NCBI GenBank assembly: GCA_964598695.1
Contig: CAZRDB010000208.1
Span: forward strand, 1 to 8,167
Length of the DNA stretch: 8,167 bases
Source of the DNA: CAZRDB01 sp964598695
GTDB lineage: Bacteria; Armatimonadota; Zipacnadia; UBA1398
Direction of reading: 5' to 3'
Of the stretch, positions 1-6,505 are shown one piece after another. The stretch's first letter is position 1. Each line of letters begins with the position of its first letter. The translations under genes were made by a program, and so were the position numbers. Below the pieces are notes generated by a model that was given only the letters and a program-made list of their open reading frames with translations, was not told the origin of the DNA and did not search any database.

Positions 1-2285
1 CGACCGAGAGCGCCTCAAGCGGTTTGTACTCCCCAGTGTCCGTGCTGCGGTACTGAATGCCCACCTCGTCCTCCGGCACCAGACTGTACTGCCAGGCCAG
101 TCGCTCTTGCCACCGCTCCGGGTTGTCCCACAGTGCGTTCACGAGCTTCTGCGCAGAGTCGGAGGACAGACCGGGCGCATCGATGGCGAATCCCAGGCCG
201 TCCGCGATGAGCCCGTCGATGAGGCTTCGGGGGGTCACCGCTGCCGCGACCGAGTATAGGGTAGCTTCGCGCAGGCCAGACTTGAGGCCCCGGAGCGCGG
301 CGACGAACACCCCCCCGTCCTTCCCTGCCCGGGGCTCCACCCTCAGTCGGTGTCCCGTGTCCGCGCTGAGCGCCGCGTAGCGCTCACGGCGCTCGGCCGC
401 ACGCTGCTGGATCTGCCTCCCATGGGCGTCAAGCAGTCGGGTGCGCTCCTCCATGAGGTCACCCAGACGCTCGGCGGTCTGCTGATCGTCGGCGGTCTCG
501 CGCCGAAGGCGCTCCAGGTCAGCCTCGACCTCCTGCTTCTCGGTCTCTGCATTCGCCTCGTCGACGCCCAGTTGACGCAGCTCCTGGCTGTAGGCGTCCG
601 TCGCCCGGTCGAACTCCGGGGCGTACAGGCCGTCCAGTTCAGTTGCCTGTTGCACTGCCGCATCGACTAGCTCCTCTGCCGCGGACAGCAGGTCAAGGAG
701 ATTCGCCTGCGTGCCGCGGGCCAGAGCGACTGCAGAGGACACGTGCTCATGACCGGCAACGTCGGCACGTCCAGGCGACGGTGACGCCACCCGCTCGACT
801 GCCTCCCTGGCCTCGCGGAGGACGAGACGGAGCCGCCGCTGCGCCGCGCCCACATCGCGGATCACGGCTCGTCGCGAACGCGCGAGGCCCATGGCGGCAG
901 CCGCAGGGCTCTCCCCCGAGGCCCGCAGCGCACCGAGCCTCTCCCTCTTGGCCCTCATCTCCTGTGCGAGTGGGATGAGGCGAGCGCTGGCTCGGAGTGC
1001 TGTCGCAAGCGAGCTGTCGTTCTCCTCAAGCTGGCACGACAAGGCGGTGGCGTCCGAACCGCCTACGTCGATCGCCGCCAAGTCGTCCACCAGCCGGCAC
1101 TGCGCCTTGCCATCCTCCACTATCGCCGCAATCTCCCGCTGGCTGAAGAAGCGTACGGGGCACAGCTCGCGCAGCTCTGCCGGGCCAACGGAAGCGCCGC
1201 TTGCTACGTCGACCGCCTTGGTTGGATGGTCAGCCCAGTCACGGGTGCCACTGTAGGTCCGAGTCAGCTTGAGGCGCCTTCCCGACGTTCGCACGACCAC
1301 GCTCACAACGTGCCCGGCGCCCAGGCACGCCCTCAGCTTGTTCTCGTGGTCGACCACGATGTCGGGGGCTCCCTCGTACTTCGGCGGCGGGCAGCCAAAC
1401 GCGAAACGGATGCACTCGATGAGGAGCGATTTCCCGGTCCCCTTGCCGCCGAGGATGGAGTTGATCCCGGGGTGGAGGTCGAGGGCGAGCCCTGAGAGAA
1501 ACCCGCCGGACACCTCGACCCGCTCGATACGGGTGCCCGCGCCGGTTGGTGCTTCCCCCCCGATGCAGATGCGCGTCTCGTGGTCGGCGAAGCACTGCCG
1601 CAACGCTTCGAACGTGACCTGGTCCACCTTAAACCATGAGCAGTCCTCGCCTATACCGGCGATGTTGTGTCGACCGTCGCTGTACCTTGCCCCGCCGTCC
1701 GACGCCTTGTACATGGCCAGCGAGGTGTAGTGTTTGCGGAGCTTCTCGTCGTACTCACACCCTGCCAGGAAGTGGCTCTGAAGCCAATCAGCTCGCGGCT
1801 GACCTCCGGNNNNNNNNNNCTGACACGCCGCTCTTGGTCCCAGGGTGGGGGAACACGCCGAGACCACCGGCCCGGTTGATGGCCTCCAGGACCTTGGCCG
1901 GGGTGCTGTCGATGTAGGAGCCTGCCGCGCCCCTGTCGCCCACGAGGGAGAGGCTGGCGAGCAGGTCGTTGACGTGGCGCCCGCTCGCCGACTCCGGTAG
2001 GATGGCGATAACGTGAACGTATCCGTCTGCACCGACGGCTACAGACAACTCCACTCCGGGCAGTACAACCACTCCAGAGCCCCGCGCCGCTTCCTGCATC
2101 TGATCCACTGCCGCGCCGCTGTTGTGGTCCGTGACGGCGATCGCCGCCAGTCCGACCTCCTGGCAGCGCTCGATGATGCGCCGCGCGAGTGCCGCCTCGT
2201 CGAGCCCCTGTCGATCGAAGCACTTCGACGCCCACGTATGCACATGCAGGTCCAGCCTGACCCAGTGAAGCCCAGCTACCGCCAT
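1..2285 (-). CDS. PHP domain-SMC-like ATPase fusion (TrlF family AAA-like ATPase), 3' end beyond window, split by assembly gap
   Basis: Start is ATG at 2285, preceded by GGGAGGGG 4-6 nt upstream. About 758 residues lie in the window if the gap adds none; the C-terminus is missing. Residues 1 to about 205 form a PHP metal-dependent phosphoesterase domain: HVH at 14-16 followed by ASKCF, TDHN at 52-55, PGVE at 76-79, H91, FPHPG at 145-149, and an SDG...H stretch at 192-203. The FEALRQCFADHETRI linker leads to an ABC ATPase head with Walker A GGKGTGKS at 276-283 (bases 1450-1427) and a Q-loop-like FFSQREIA (Q379). A Glu/Arg-rich coiled-coil region covers about 555-640. The last visible residues, EALSV, sit where an LSxGQ signature would start. 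This order matches proteins annotated as TrlF family. The family is generally thought to act on nucleic acids, with ATPase-gated hydrolysis by PHP; a defence role is my inference. Divergent from ligA, with no visible partner gene. Confidence 0.88.
1810..1819. other. Assembly gap (10 Ns) inside the PHP-ATPase gene
   Basis: Ten consecutive Ns look like a scaffolding placeholder. On the minus strand the PHP half reads in the frame ending HPGTKSGVS just before the gap, while the ATPase half reads GGQPRADWLQSHF in a different frame just after it. The two halves are in frame only if the true gap is a multiple of three, zero included. The apparent frameshift is therefore an artefact of gap length rather than evidence of a broken gene. 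Confidence 0.95.
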
Positions 2286-2319
2286 CGCGCCCCTCCCGCT
2301 CTGCGAGCTAACGCGGCAC

Positions 2320-2339
2320 AGCCCGGTCAGTGCCGGGCT
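2320..2339. repeat. Short inverted repeat upstream of the PHP-ATPase gene
   Basis: AGCCCGG (2320-2326) and CCGGGCT (2333-2339) are perfect 7-bp arms around a 6-base loop. The hairpin lies 35-54 bases upstream of the minus-strand start codon, so it could be in the 5' leader or be an operator. No convincing -35/-10 pair is visible near it. Chance is a real alternative at this GC content. Confidence 0.35.
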
Positions 2340-2425
2340 CTCGCGGTGCATTCCGCCGGCACGCTTGCACACCTGCTGCACCGGACCCGCACCGCGGGCC
2401 TTCGGCCGAGATGAGAGGGTCGCTT

Positions 2426-2486
2426 CCCCCCTCGTCCCGAGCCGTGCGAGGGGGAGGGGGGATGTCCGAAGGACAGGGGGGAGGGG
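2426..2486. other. G-run tract with a central palindrome; possible G-quadruplex
   Basis: The plus strand has four G-runs, at 2450-2454, 2456-2461, 2476-2481 and 2483-2486. The two outer loops are single A residues. The central loop (2462-2475) contains the small palindrome TGTCC-GAA-GGACA. A C-run at 2426-2431 upstream could pair with the G-runs instead. Four runs of at least four Gs meet the usual pattern for a G-quadruplex apart from the long, self-pairing middle loop. The tract lies in the divergent region, upstream of the small ORF and of the minus-strand gene. The rest of 2286-2561 contains no gene that I can support. Confidence 0.5.
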
Positions 2487-2516
2487 CCGCGCTTCGAGTG
2501 GCATGGGCCCCTCGCC

Positions 2517-2746
2517 ACCTTCGTGCCCGTGGCGCGTCTGGTACCGCTGGAGGTGGTCGCGATGAGACTCGCAGGACTCGCGGTTGCGCTGGTCGGCCTC
2601 GCCGGGTTCACGGCGCTCATGGCGCTCTGCGGCCGCAAGCACGCCAATGGGCCCAAGTGGGCGCCCGCTCCGCCCGCCACCGGCGGGTAAGCCCCACGGC
2701 CGGCCACGCGCGGCACGGCACTGGGGACCTTCGTGCCGGTGGCGCG
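2517..2746. repeat. Pair of 20-bp direct repeats, 210 bp apart, flanking the small ORF
   Basis: ACCTTCGTGCCCGTGGCGCG at 2517-2536 recurs at 2727-2746 with one mismatch (C to G at the 12th base). The first copy lies 26 bp before the 42-codon ORF and the second lies 37 bp after it. The pair therefore brackets the small gene, either as a local duplication or as a shared binding site. Confidence 0.6.
2562..2690 (+). CDS. Small hypothetical membrane-anchored protein or lipoprotein, 42 aa
   Basis: ATG at 2562 follows GGAGGTGG, a near-perfect Shine-Dalgarno with about 7 nt spacing, which is the main evidence that it is translated. The product is 42 residues ending in TAA. Residues 2-22 are one hydrophobic stretch (RLAGLAVALVGLAGFTALMAL), followed by Cys23, then GRKHANGPKW and a Pro/Ala/Gly tail. 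This looks like a single N-terminal membrane segment, or a signal peptide ending at Cys23; MAL-C is a poor lipobox because -1 is Leu. The gene lies in the same direction as ligA, 135 bp ahead of it. I do not recognise the family. Chance in GC-rich DNA cannot be excluded, but the RBS plus clean hydrophobic segment argue for a real gene. Confidence 0.55.
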   Translation: MRLAGLAVALVGLAGFTALMALCGRKHANGPKWAPAPPATGG

Positions 2747-2766
2747 CGCCTCCGCCGGCACGAAGG
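2728..2766. repeat. Perfect 12-bp inverted repeat upstream of ligA
   Basis: CCTTCGTGCCGG (2728-2739) and CCGGCACGAAGG (2755-2766) are perfectly complementary around a 15-base loop, ending 59 bases before the ligA start. No T-tract follows it. It may be a terminator-like hairpin for the small upstream gene or an operator or leader structure for ligA. The left arm is part of the 20-bp direct repeat also present at 2517-2536, where no matching right arm is visible. Confidence 0.6.
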
Positions 2767-2825
2767 AGTCCTCCCGCACGCCCGGAAGGCCAAGGCCAAC
2801 ACCGGGACGCCCGAGAGGACCGACC

Positions 2826-4898
2826 GTGACCGATTCGCCGCAACGGGAGCGCATCGCCCAGCTCCAGGAGGAGCTGCGCGAGCACTCCTACCGCTACCAC
2901 GTGCTCGACGCGCCGAGCATCTCGGACGCCGAGTACGACCGGCTGTACCGCGAACTCGAGGAACTCGAGCGCGCCCACCCGGACCTCGTGACCCCCGACT
3001 CCCCCACCCGCCGCGTCGGCGCGATGCCGATCGAGGCCTTTGAGCCCGCGCCCCACCGCTTCCCCATGCTCAGCCTCGGCAACGCCTTCTCCTACGAGGA
3101 GCTGGTCGAGTTCGACCAACGCGTGAAGCGCGTGCTCGGCATGGAGCCCGAAACGCCGATCGAGTACGTCGTCGAGTACAAGATCGACGGCCTCGGCATC
3201 TCGCTCACCTACGAGGACGGCCTGCTCACGCGCGGCGCGACGCGCGGCGACGGCGCGGTCGGCGAGGATGTCACCGTCAACCTGCGGACGATCCCCTCGA
3301 TCCCCCTGCGGCTCACGACCGTGGCGGGGATGCCTGCCTCCTGCGAGATCCGCGGCGAGGCGTACCTCTCGAAGGAGGAGTTCGCCCGGATCAACCGCGA
3401 GCGGGAGGAGGCCGGCCAGCCCACCTTCGCCAACCCCCGCAACGCGGCCGCGGGCTCGATCCGCCAGCTCGACAGCTCGATCACCGCCAGCCGCCGGCTC
3501 GACGCGATCCTCTACGACCTCAAGACGGCCGAGGCGCCCTCGGTCGAGAGCCACGGCGCCGTGCTCGCACTGCTCGCGGCGATGCGGCTCAAGATCGCCG
3601 CGAACCACGAGATCATTCAGGGGATCGAGGCGATGGACGAGGTCCTCGCGCGCCGGGCCGAGGTGCGCCACCGCCTCCCGTACGATGTCGACGGCCTCGT
3701 GGTGAAGGTCAACAGCCTCCGGCTGCAAGAGGAGCTGGGATACGTCAGCCGCAGCCCGCGCAGGGCGATCGCGTTCAAGTTCCAGGCCGAGACCGCACGG
3801 ACGCGCGTCGTCGAGATCCTCGCCTCCGTGGGCCGCACGGGCGCAATCACGCCCGTCGCGGTGATGGAGCCCGTCTTCCTCGACGGCAGCACCGTCAGCC
3901 GGGCGAGCCTCCACAACGAGGACGAGCTGCGGCGCAAGGATGTCCGCATCGGCGACCTCGTCGTGATCCAGAAGGCGGGCGATATCATCCCCGAGGTGAT
4001 CGAGGTGGTCGTCGCGGAGCGCACCGGCGCCGAGACGCCCTTCGCGATGCCGACGGCCTGTCCGGTCTGCGGCGGCCCCGTCGGCCGCGAGGAGGGCGAG
4101 GTCGCGCTCCGCTGCCGGGGCGCCGCCTGCCCGGCGAAGCTGGCGGGCTCGGTCGAGCACTGGGCCGGCCGTCGGGCGATGGACATCGACGGTCTCGGGC
4201 CGGCGCTGATCGACCAGCTCATCCAGAAGGAGATGCTCCGGACGCTCGCCGACCTCTACCGCCTCGAGCACGGCGCACTGGCCGCGCTCGAGCGCATGGG
4301 GGCGAAGTCGGCCTCGAACCTCCTGGAGGCGCTCGAGGCGAGCAAGAGCCGGCCGCTCGCGCGCTTCCTTCACGGCCTCGGGATCCGGCACGTGGGCGAG
4401 CACGTCGCGGAGGTGCTCGCCCGCCACTTCGGCACACTCGCGCGGCTGCGGGAGGCCACGCTCGAGGAGCTGTCGGGCGTCCACGAGATCGGCCCGACCC
4501 TCGCGGCCTCGATCCGCGGCGCCTTCGAGGAGCCGACCGTGCAGGCACTGCTCGAGGACCTCGCGACCCTCGGGGTGCGGCCCACCGAGGCGGAGGCCGC
4601 ACCGGTCGAGGCCCATCCCTTCGTCGCGGGCAAAGCGTTCGTCTTCACGGGCAAGCTCGAGCGCATGGCACGCGAGGAGGCGGAAGCGCTCGTGCAGCGG
4701 CTGGGCGGCCGCGCGAGTGGCTCCGTCTCCAAGAAGACCGACTACGTCGTCGCCGGGCCCGGCGCGGGCAGCAAGCGCGCCAAGGCCGAGCAGCTCGGCG
4801 TCGCGGTGCTCAGCGAGGACGAGTTCCTCGCCGCGCTCGAGGATGCCGGGGGACCGATCGCGCCCCGCGAGCAGGGCAGCCTGTTCGACGAGGCCTGA
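2826..4898 (+). CDS. ligA: NAD+-dependent DNA ligase LigA
   Basis: Seals single-strand nicks with 5'-phosphate and 3'-hydroxyl ends during replication (Okazaki joining) and repair, using NAD+ as adenylate donor. The protein is 690 aa, close to the usual 670 or so. I chose the GTG start at 2826 because GAGAGG lies 7 nt upstream and the family's N-terminus begins here; an in-frame ATG at 2733 would add an unrelated Pro/Arg-rich stretch. Domain Ia with SYRYHVLD is at 21-28. The adenylation site is EYKIDG with Lys119, and further nucleotidyltransferase motifs include DGLVVKVN (289-296). The OB fold follows. The zinc finger has Cys412, 415, 430 and 435. Helix-hairpin-helix repeats span roughly 455-570, and a C-terminal BRCT domain spans about 598-675 (FVFTGKL, SGSVSKKTDYVVAG, GSK). 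All key residues seen are present, so it should be active and essential. Confidence 0.98.
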   Translation: MTDSPQRERIAQLQEELREHSYRYHVLDAPSISDAEYDRLYRELEELERAHPDLVTPDSPTRRVGAMPIEAFEPAPHRFPMLSLGNAFSYEELVEFDQRVKRVLGMEPETPIEYVVEYKIDGLGISLTYEDGLLTRGATRGDGAVGEDVTVNLRTIPSIPLRLTTVAGMPASCEIRGEAYLSKEEFARINREREEAGQPTFANPRNAAAGSIRQLDSSITASRRLDAILYDLKTAEAPSVESHGAVLALLAAMRLKIAANHEIIQGIEAMDEVLARRAEVRHRLPYDVDGLVVKVNSLRLQEELGYVSRSPRRAIAFKFQAETARTRVVEILASVGRTGAITPVAVMEPVFLDGSTVSRASLHNEDELRRKDVRIGDLVVIQKAGDIIPEVIEVVVAERTGAETPFAMPTACPVCGGPVGREEGEVALRCRGAACPAKLAGSVEHWAGRRAMDIDGLGPALIDQLIQKEMLRTLADLYRLEHGALAALERMGAKSASNLLEALEASKSRPLARFLHGLGIRHVGEHVAEVLARHFGTLARLREATLEELSGVHEIGPTLAASIRGAFEEPTVQALLEDLATLGVRPTEAEAAPVEAHPFVAGKAFVFTGKLERMAREEAEALVQRLGGRASGSVSKKTDYVVAGPGAGSKRAKAEQLGVAVLSEDEFLAALEDAGGPIAPREQGSLFDEA

Positions 4899-4906
4899 CA
4901 CCCCCC

Positions 4907-4956
4907 GTCGGGGCTCCGCCCCGGCCCAAGCAAGAGTCGGGGCTCCGCCCCGGCCC
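4907..4956. repeat. Two copies of a GC-rich 21-mer after ligA
   Basis: The 21 bases at 4907-4927 recur exactly at 4936-4956, a 29-bp period. Each copy contains GGGGCTCCGCCCC, a small palindrome that can fold as a 5-bp stem with a 3-base loop. The array begins 9 bp after the ligA stop codon. It may help end the ligA transcript or may be a dispersed intergenic repeat. Confidence 0.7.
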
Positions 4957-4958
4957 CG

Positions 4959-4978
4959 CCAGAGGGCAAGCCCTCTGG
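4959..4978. terminator. Hairpin downstream of ligA, possible terminator
   Basis: CCAGAGGG (4959-4966) pairs perfectly with CCCTCTGG (4971-4978) across a CAAG loop. The compact hairpin lies about 60 bp past the ligA stop codon, behind the two GC-rich 21-mers. No T-run follows, so it is not a textbook intrinsic terminator. It could act as an RNA 3'-end stabiliser or be part of a repeat element. Confidence 0.45.
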
Positions 4979-5001
4979 ACACCCGCGGCGATTGCGCGGC
5001 G

Positions 5002-5199
5002 GGGGCGAAGACCGTGCCCCCGCCCCACAATCGCTTCGGGAAGATCGAACGGCACGCGCTCTCGCAGGGCGAGGCGGTGCCCGTGCATGCGGAGCGGGAA
5101 GGGGCGAAGACTGCGGCCCCGCCCCATAATCGCTTCGGGAAGACCGAACGGCACGCGCTCTCGCAGGGCGAGGCGGTGTCCGTCCATGCGGAGAGGGAA
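5002..5199. repeat. Two-copy 99-bp tandem repeat between ligA and rdgB
   Basis: Bases 5002-5100 and 5101-5199 align without gaps and differ at 8 of 99 positions by hand count. Each copy starts with GGGGCGAAGAC, contains AATCGCTTCGGGAAGA and ends with GGAGxGGGAA, so the end of the second copy sits close to the rdgB ribosome binding site. Copy 1 also overlaps a hairpin, GCGGGGGC (4999-5006) with GCCCCCGC (5016-5023); copy 2 keeps a shorter version, GGGGC (5101-5105) with GCCCC (5116-5120). Open frames cross both copies, but the substitutions mostly change amino acids and no ribosome binding site is present, so I treat it as non-coding. It may hold the rdgB promoter or leader. Confidence 0.85.
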
Positions 5200-5210
5200 G
5201 GAACGACACC

Positions 5211-5843
5211 GTGGCGCTTCAGATCGGCAGACCGAGGGAGATCGTCGTGGCGACGACGAGTGAGGGGAAGCTGCGGGAGATCCACGATGCGCTCGCGGGG
5301 CTCGCTGTGACGCTCCTGTCGCTCGAGGAGGCGGGCTGGGAGGATCTCCCGATCGAGGAGACCGGCGACACGTTCGAGGAGAACGCGCGGCTCAAGGCCG
5401 AGGTCGTCGCGGGGGTGCTGGGCTGTGTGGCGCTCGCCGACGACTCAGGACTCGAGGTCGAAGCGCTCGGCGGGATGCCGGGCGTCCACTCGGCCCGGTT
5501 CGCGGGGGCCGAGGCGACCGACCTCGACCGCAACCGGGAGCTGGTGCGCCTGCTCGAGGGGCGCGACACGCCGCCGCCGTGGCCCGCGCGGTACCGGTGC
5601 GTGCTGGCGCTCTCGGACCGCGGCAAGCGGGCGCTGTGCTTCGAGGGGACCTTCGAGGGCGCGATCGTCCCCGAAGCCCGGGGCGACGGAGGCTTCGGCT
5701 ACGACCCCCACTTCCTGCTGCCCGAGCGGGGGGTCACTGTGGGCGAGATCACGCTCGCGGAGAAGCAGAGGATCAGCCACCGCGGCAAGGCGCTCGCCGC
5801 CTTCGCTCGCTGGCTGCGCGGAGAGGAAGAGGGTGCGCCATGA
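5211..5843 (+). CDS. rdgB: RdgB/HAM1 family non-canonical purine NTP pyrophosphatase
   Basis: Hydrolyses dITP, ITP and XTP to the monophosphate and pyrophosphate in the cytosol, keeping deaminated purines out of DNA and RNA. The protein is 210 aa, normal for the family. The start is GTG at 5211, with AAGGA 8 nt upstream. Family motifs in order: N-terminal substrate loop ATTSEGK (14-20), ADDSGLEVEALGGMPGVHSAR (76-96, the catalytic Asp pair D77-D78), GDGGFGYDPHFLLPE (158-172) and the base-recognition SHR (189-191). The N-terminal loop usually reads ATGNxxK; here the Asn position is Ser17. First gene of an apparent operon: its TGA overlaps the ATG of the next gene. Confidence 0.95.
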   Translation: MALQIGRPREIVVATTSEGKLREIHDALAGLAVTLLSLEEAGWEDLPIEETGDTFEENARLKAEVVAGVLGCVALADDSGLEVEALGGMPGVHSARFAGAEATDLDRNRELVRLLEGRDTPPPWPARYRCVLALSDRGKRALCFEGTFEGAIVPEARGDGGFGYDPHFLLPERGVTVGEITLAEKQRISHRGKALAAFARWLRGEEEGAP

Positions 5844-6496
5844 GAGCGATTGCGCTGAGCCTCGGGGCCCTGCTCGCGTGCGGCCTCGCCCTGTGCGGAT
5901 GCCGGAAGCCCACGCCACCGCCGCCGTCCTCCGGCCCGGCAGTCGAGCGGCCCGCTACCTCGGCAGCGGCCGCCGCCAGCCTCGGCGGCAAGACGGTGCT
6001 GATGGTCATCGCGCCGGAGGACTTCCGCGATGAGGAGCTGTTCGTGCCGCGCGACACGCTGATGGCGGCCGGGGCGAACGTGGTTACCGTCGCGAGCGGC
6101 GGCGCCGAGGCCCGCGGGATGCTCGGCGCCACGGCCCGGCTCGACGGCCCCCTCGCGGAGGCCAAGGCGGCCGACTACGACGCGGTGGTGTTCGTCGGGG
6201 GGAGCGGCGCGGCCGCCTACTTCGACGACCCCGCAGCCCTGGGGCTCGCCCGGGAGGCCGTCGCCGGGGGGAAGGTCGTCGGCGCGATCTGCCTGGCGCC
6301 AGGCATCCTCGCCCGCGCCGGGGTCCTGCAGGGCCGCAAGGCGACGGCCTATGCCTCGGAGCGCAAGGCGCTCGAAGCGGCGGGCGCCACCTACACGGGC
6401 GAGACGGTGACCGTCGACGGTACGCTGATCACGGCCAACGGTCCCGAGGCGGCGTCGGAGTTCGCGGAGTGCCTCGTGGCGGCACTCGGGAAGTAG
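5840..6496 (+). CDS. DJ-1/PfpI domain lipoprotein
   Basis: 218 aa, ATG at 5840 overlapping the rdgB stop (ATGA), so probably translationally coupled. Residues 1-20 are a signal peptide; LCGC (18-21) fits a lipobox with Cys21 as the lipidated residue, followed by a Pro/Ala/Ser linker to about residue 48. The DJ-1/PfpI fold follows: TVLMVIAPEDFRDEELFVP (52-70, with Glu66 in the usual acidic position), VVFVGGSG (116-123) and the nucleophile elbow GAICLAPGIL (148-157, Cys151). The His that normally follows the Cys in PfpI-type proteases (ICHGP) is Leu152, so a Cys-His protease mechanism is unlikely, although many ICLAP-type relatives exist. The domain should be displayed outside the cytoplasmic membrane, unusual for a mostly cytosolic family. 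Redox sensing, glyoxalase/deglycase activity or a structural role are possible; the substrate is unknown. Confidence 0.87.
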   Translation: MRAIALSLGALLACGLALCGCRKPTPPPPSSGPAVERPATSAAAAASLGGKTVLMVIAPEDFRDEELFVPRDTLMAAGANVVTVASGGAEARGMLGATARLDGPLAEAKAADYDAVVFVGGSGAAAYFDDPAALGLAREAVAGGKVVGAICLAPGILARAGVLQGRKATAYASERKALEAAGATYTGETVTVDGTLITANGPEAASEFAECLVAALGK

Positions 6497-6505
6497 GGGT
6501 CGACG

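Noticed and set aside
1..2285. Pseudogene call for the PHP-ATPase because of the frame change
   Set aside because: The frame change coincides exactly with the N-gap and both sides are otherwise open and well conserved in motif.
2733..2825. ATG at 2733 as a longer ligA start
   Set aside because: The 31 extra residues are Pro/Arg/Gly-rich and unlike any LigA N-terminus, the ATG lies inside the left arm of an inverted repeat, and GTG at 2826 has a good ribosome binding site.
4810..5187. Minus-strand 125-codon frame with two repeated 33-residue units across the tandem repeat
   Set aside because: There is no purine-rich ribosome binding site ahead of its ATG, differences between the copies mostly change amino acids, and the frame runs on into antisense ligA.
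5002..5199. CRISPR-like array
   Set aside because: There are only two long units that are directly adjacent and similar along their whole length, so no repeat/spacer pattern exists.
1788..5285. Minus-strand open frame of 1165 codons running antisense through ligA and into the PHP gene
   Set aside because: It is antisense to a clear ligA, is Arg/Ala/Glu/Asp-rich as expected of a high-GC shadow frame, and only its last 155 codons (the PHP domain) are real; the true start is at 2285.
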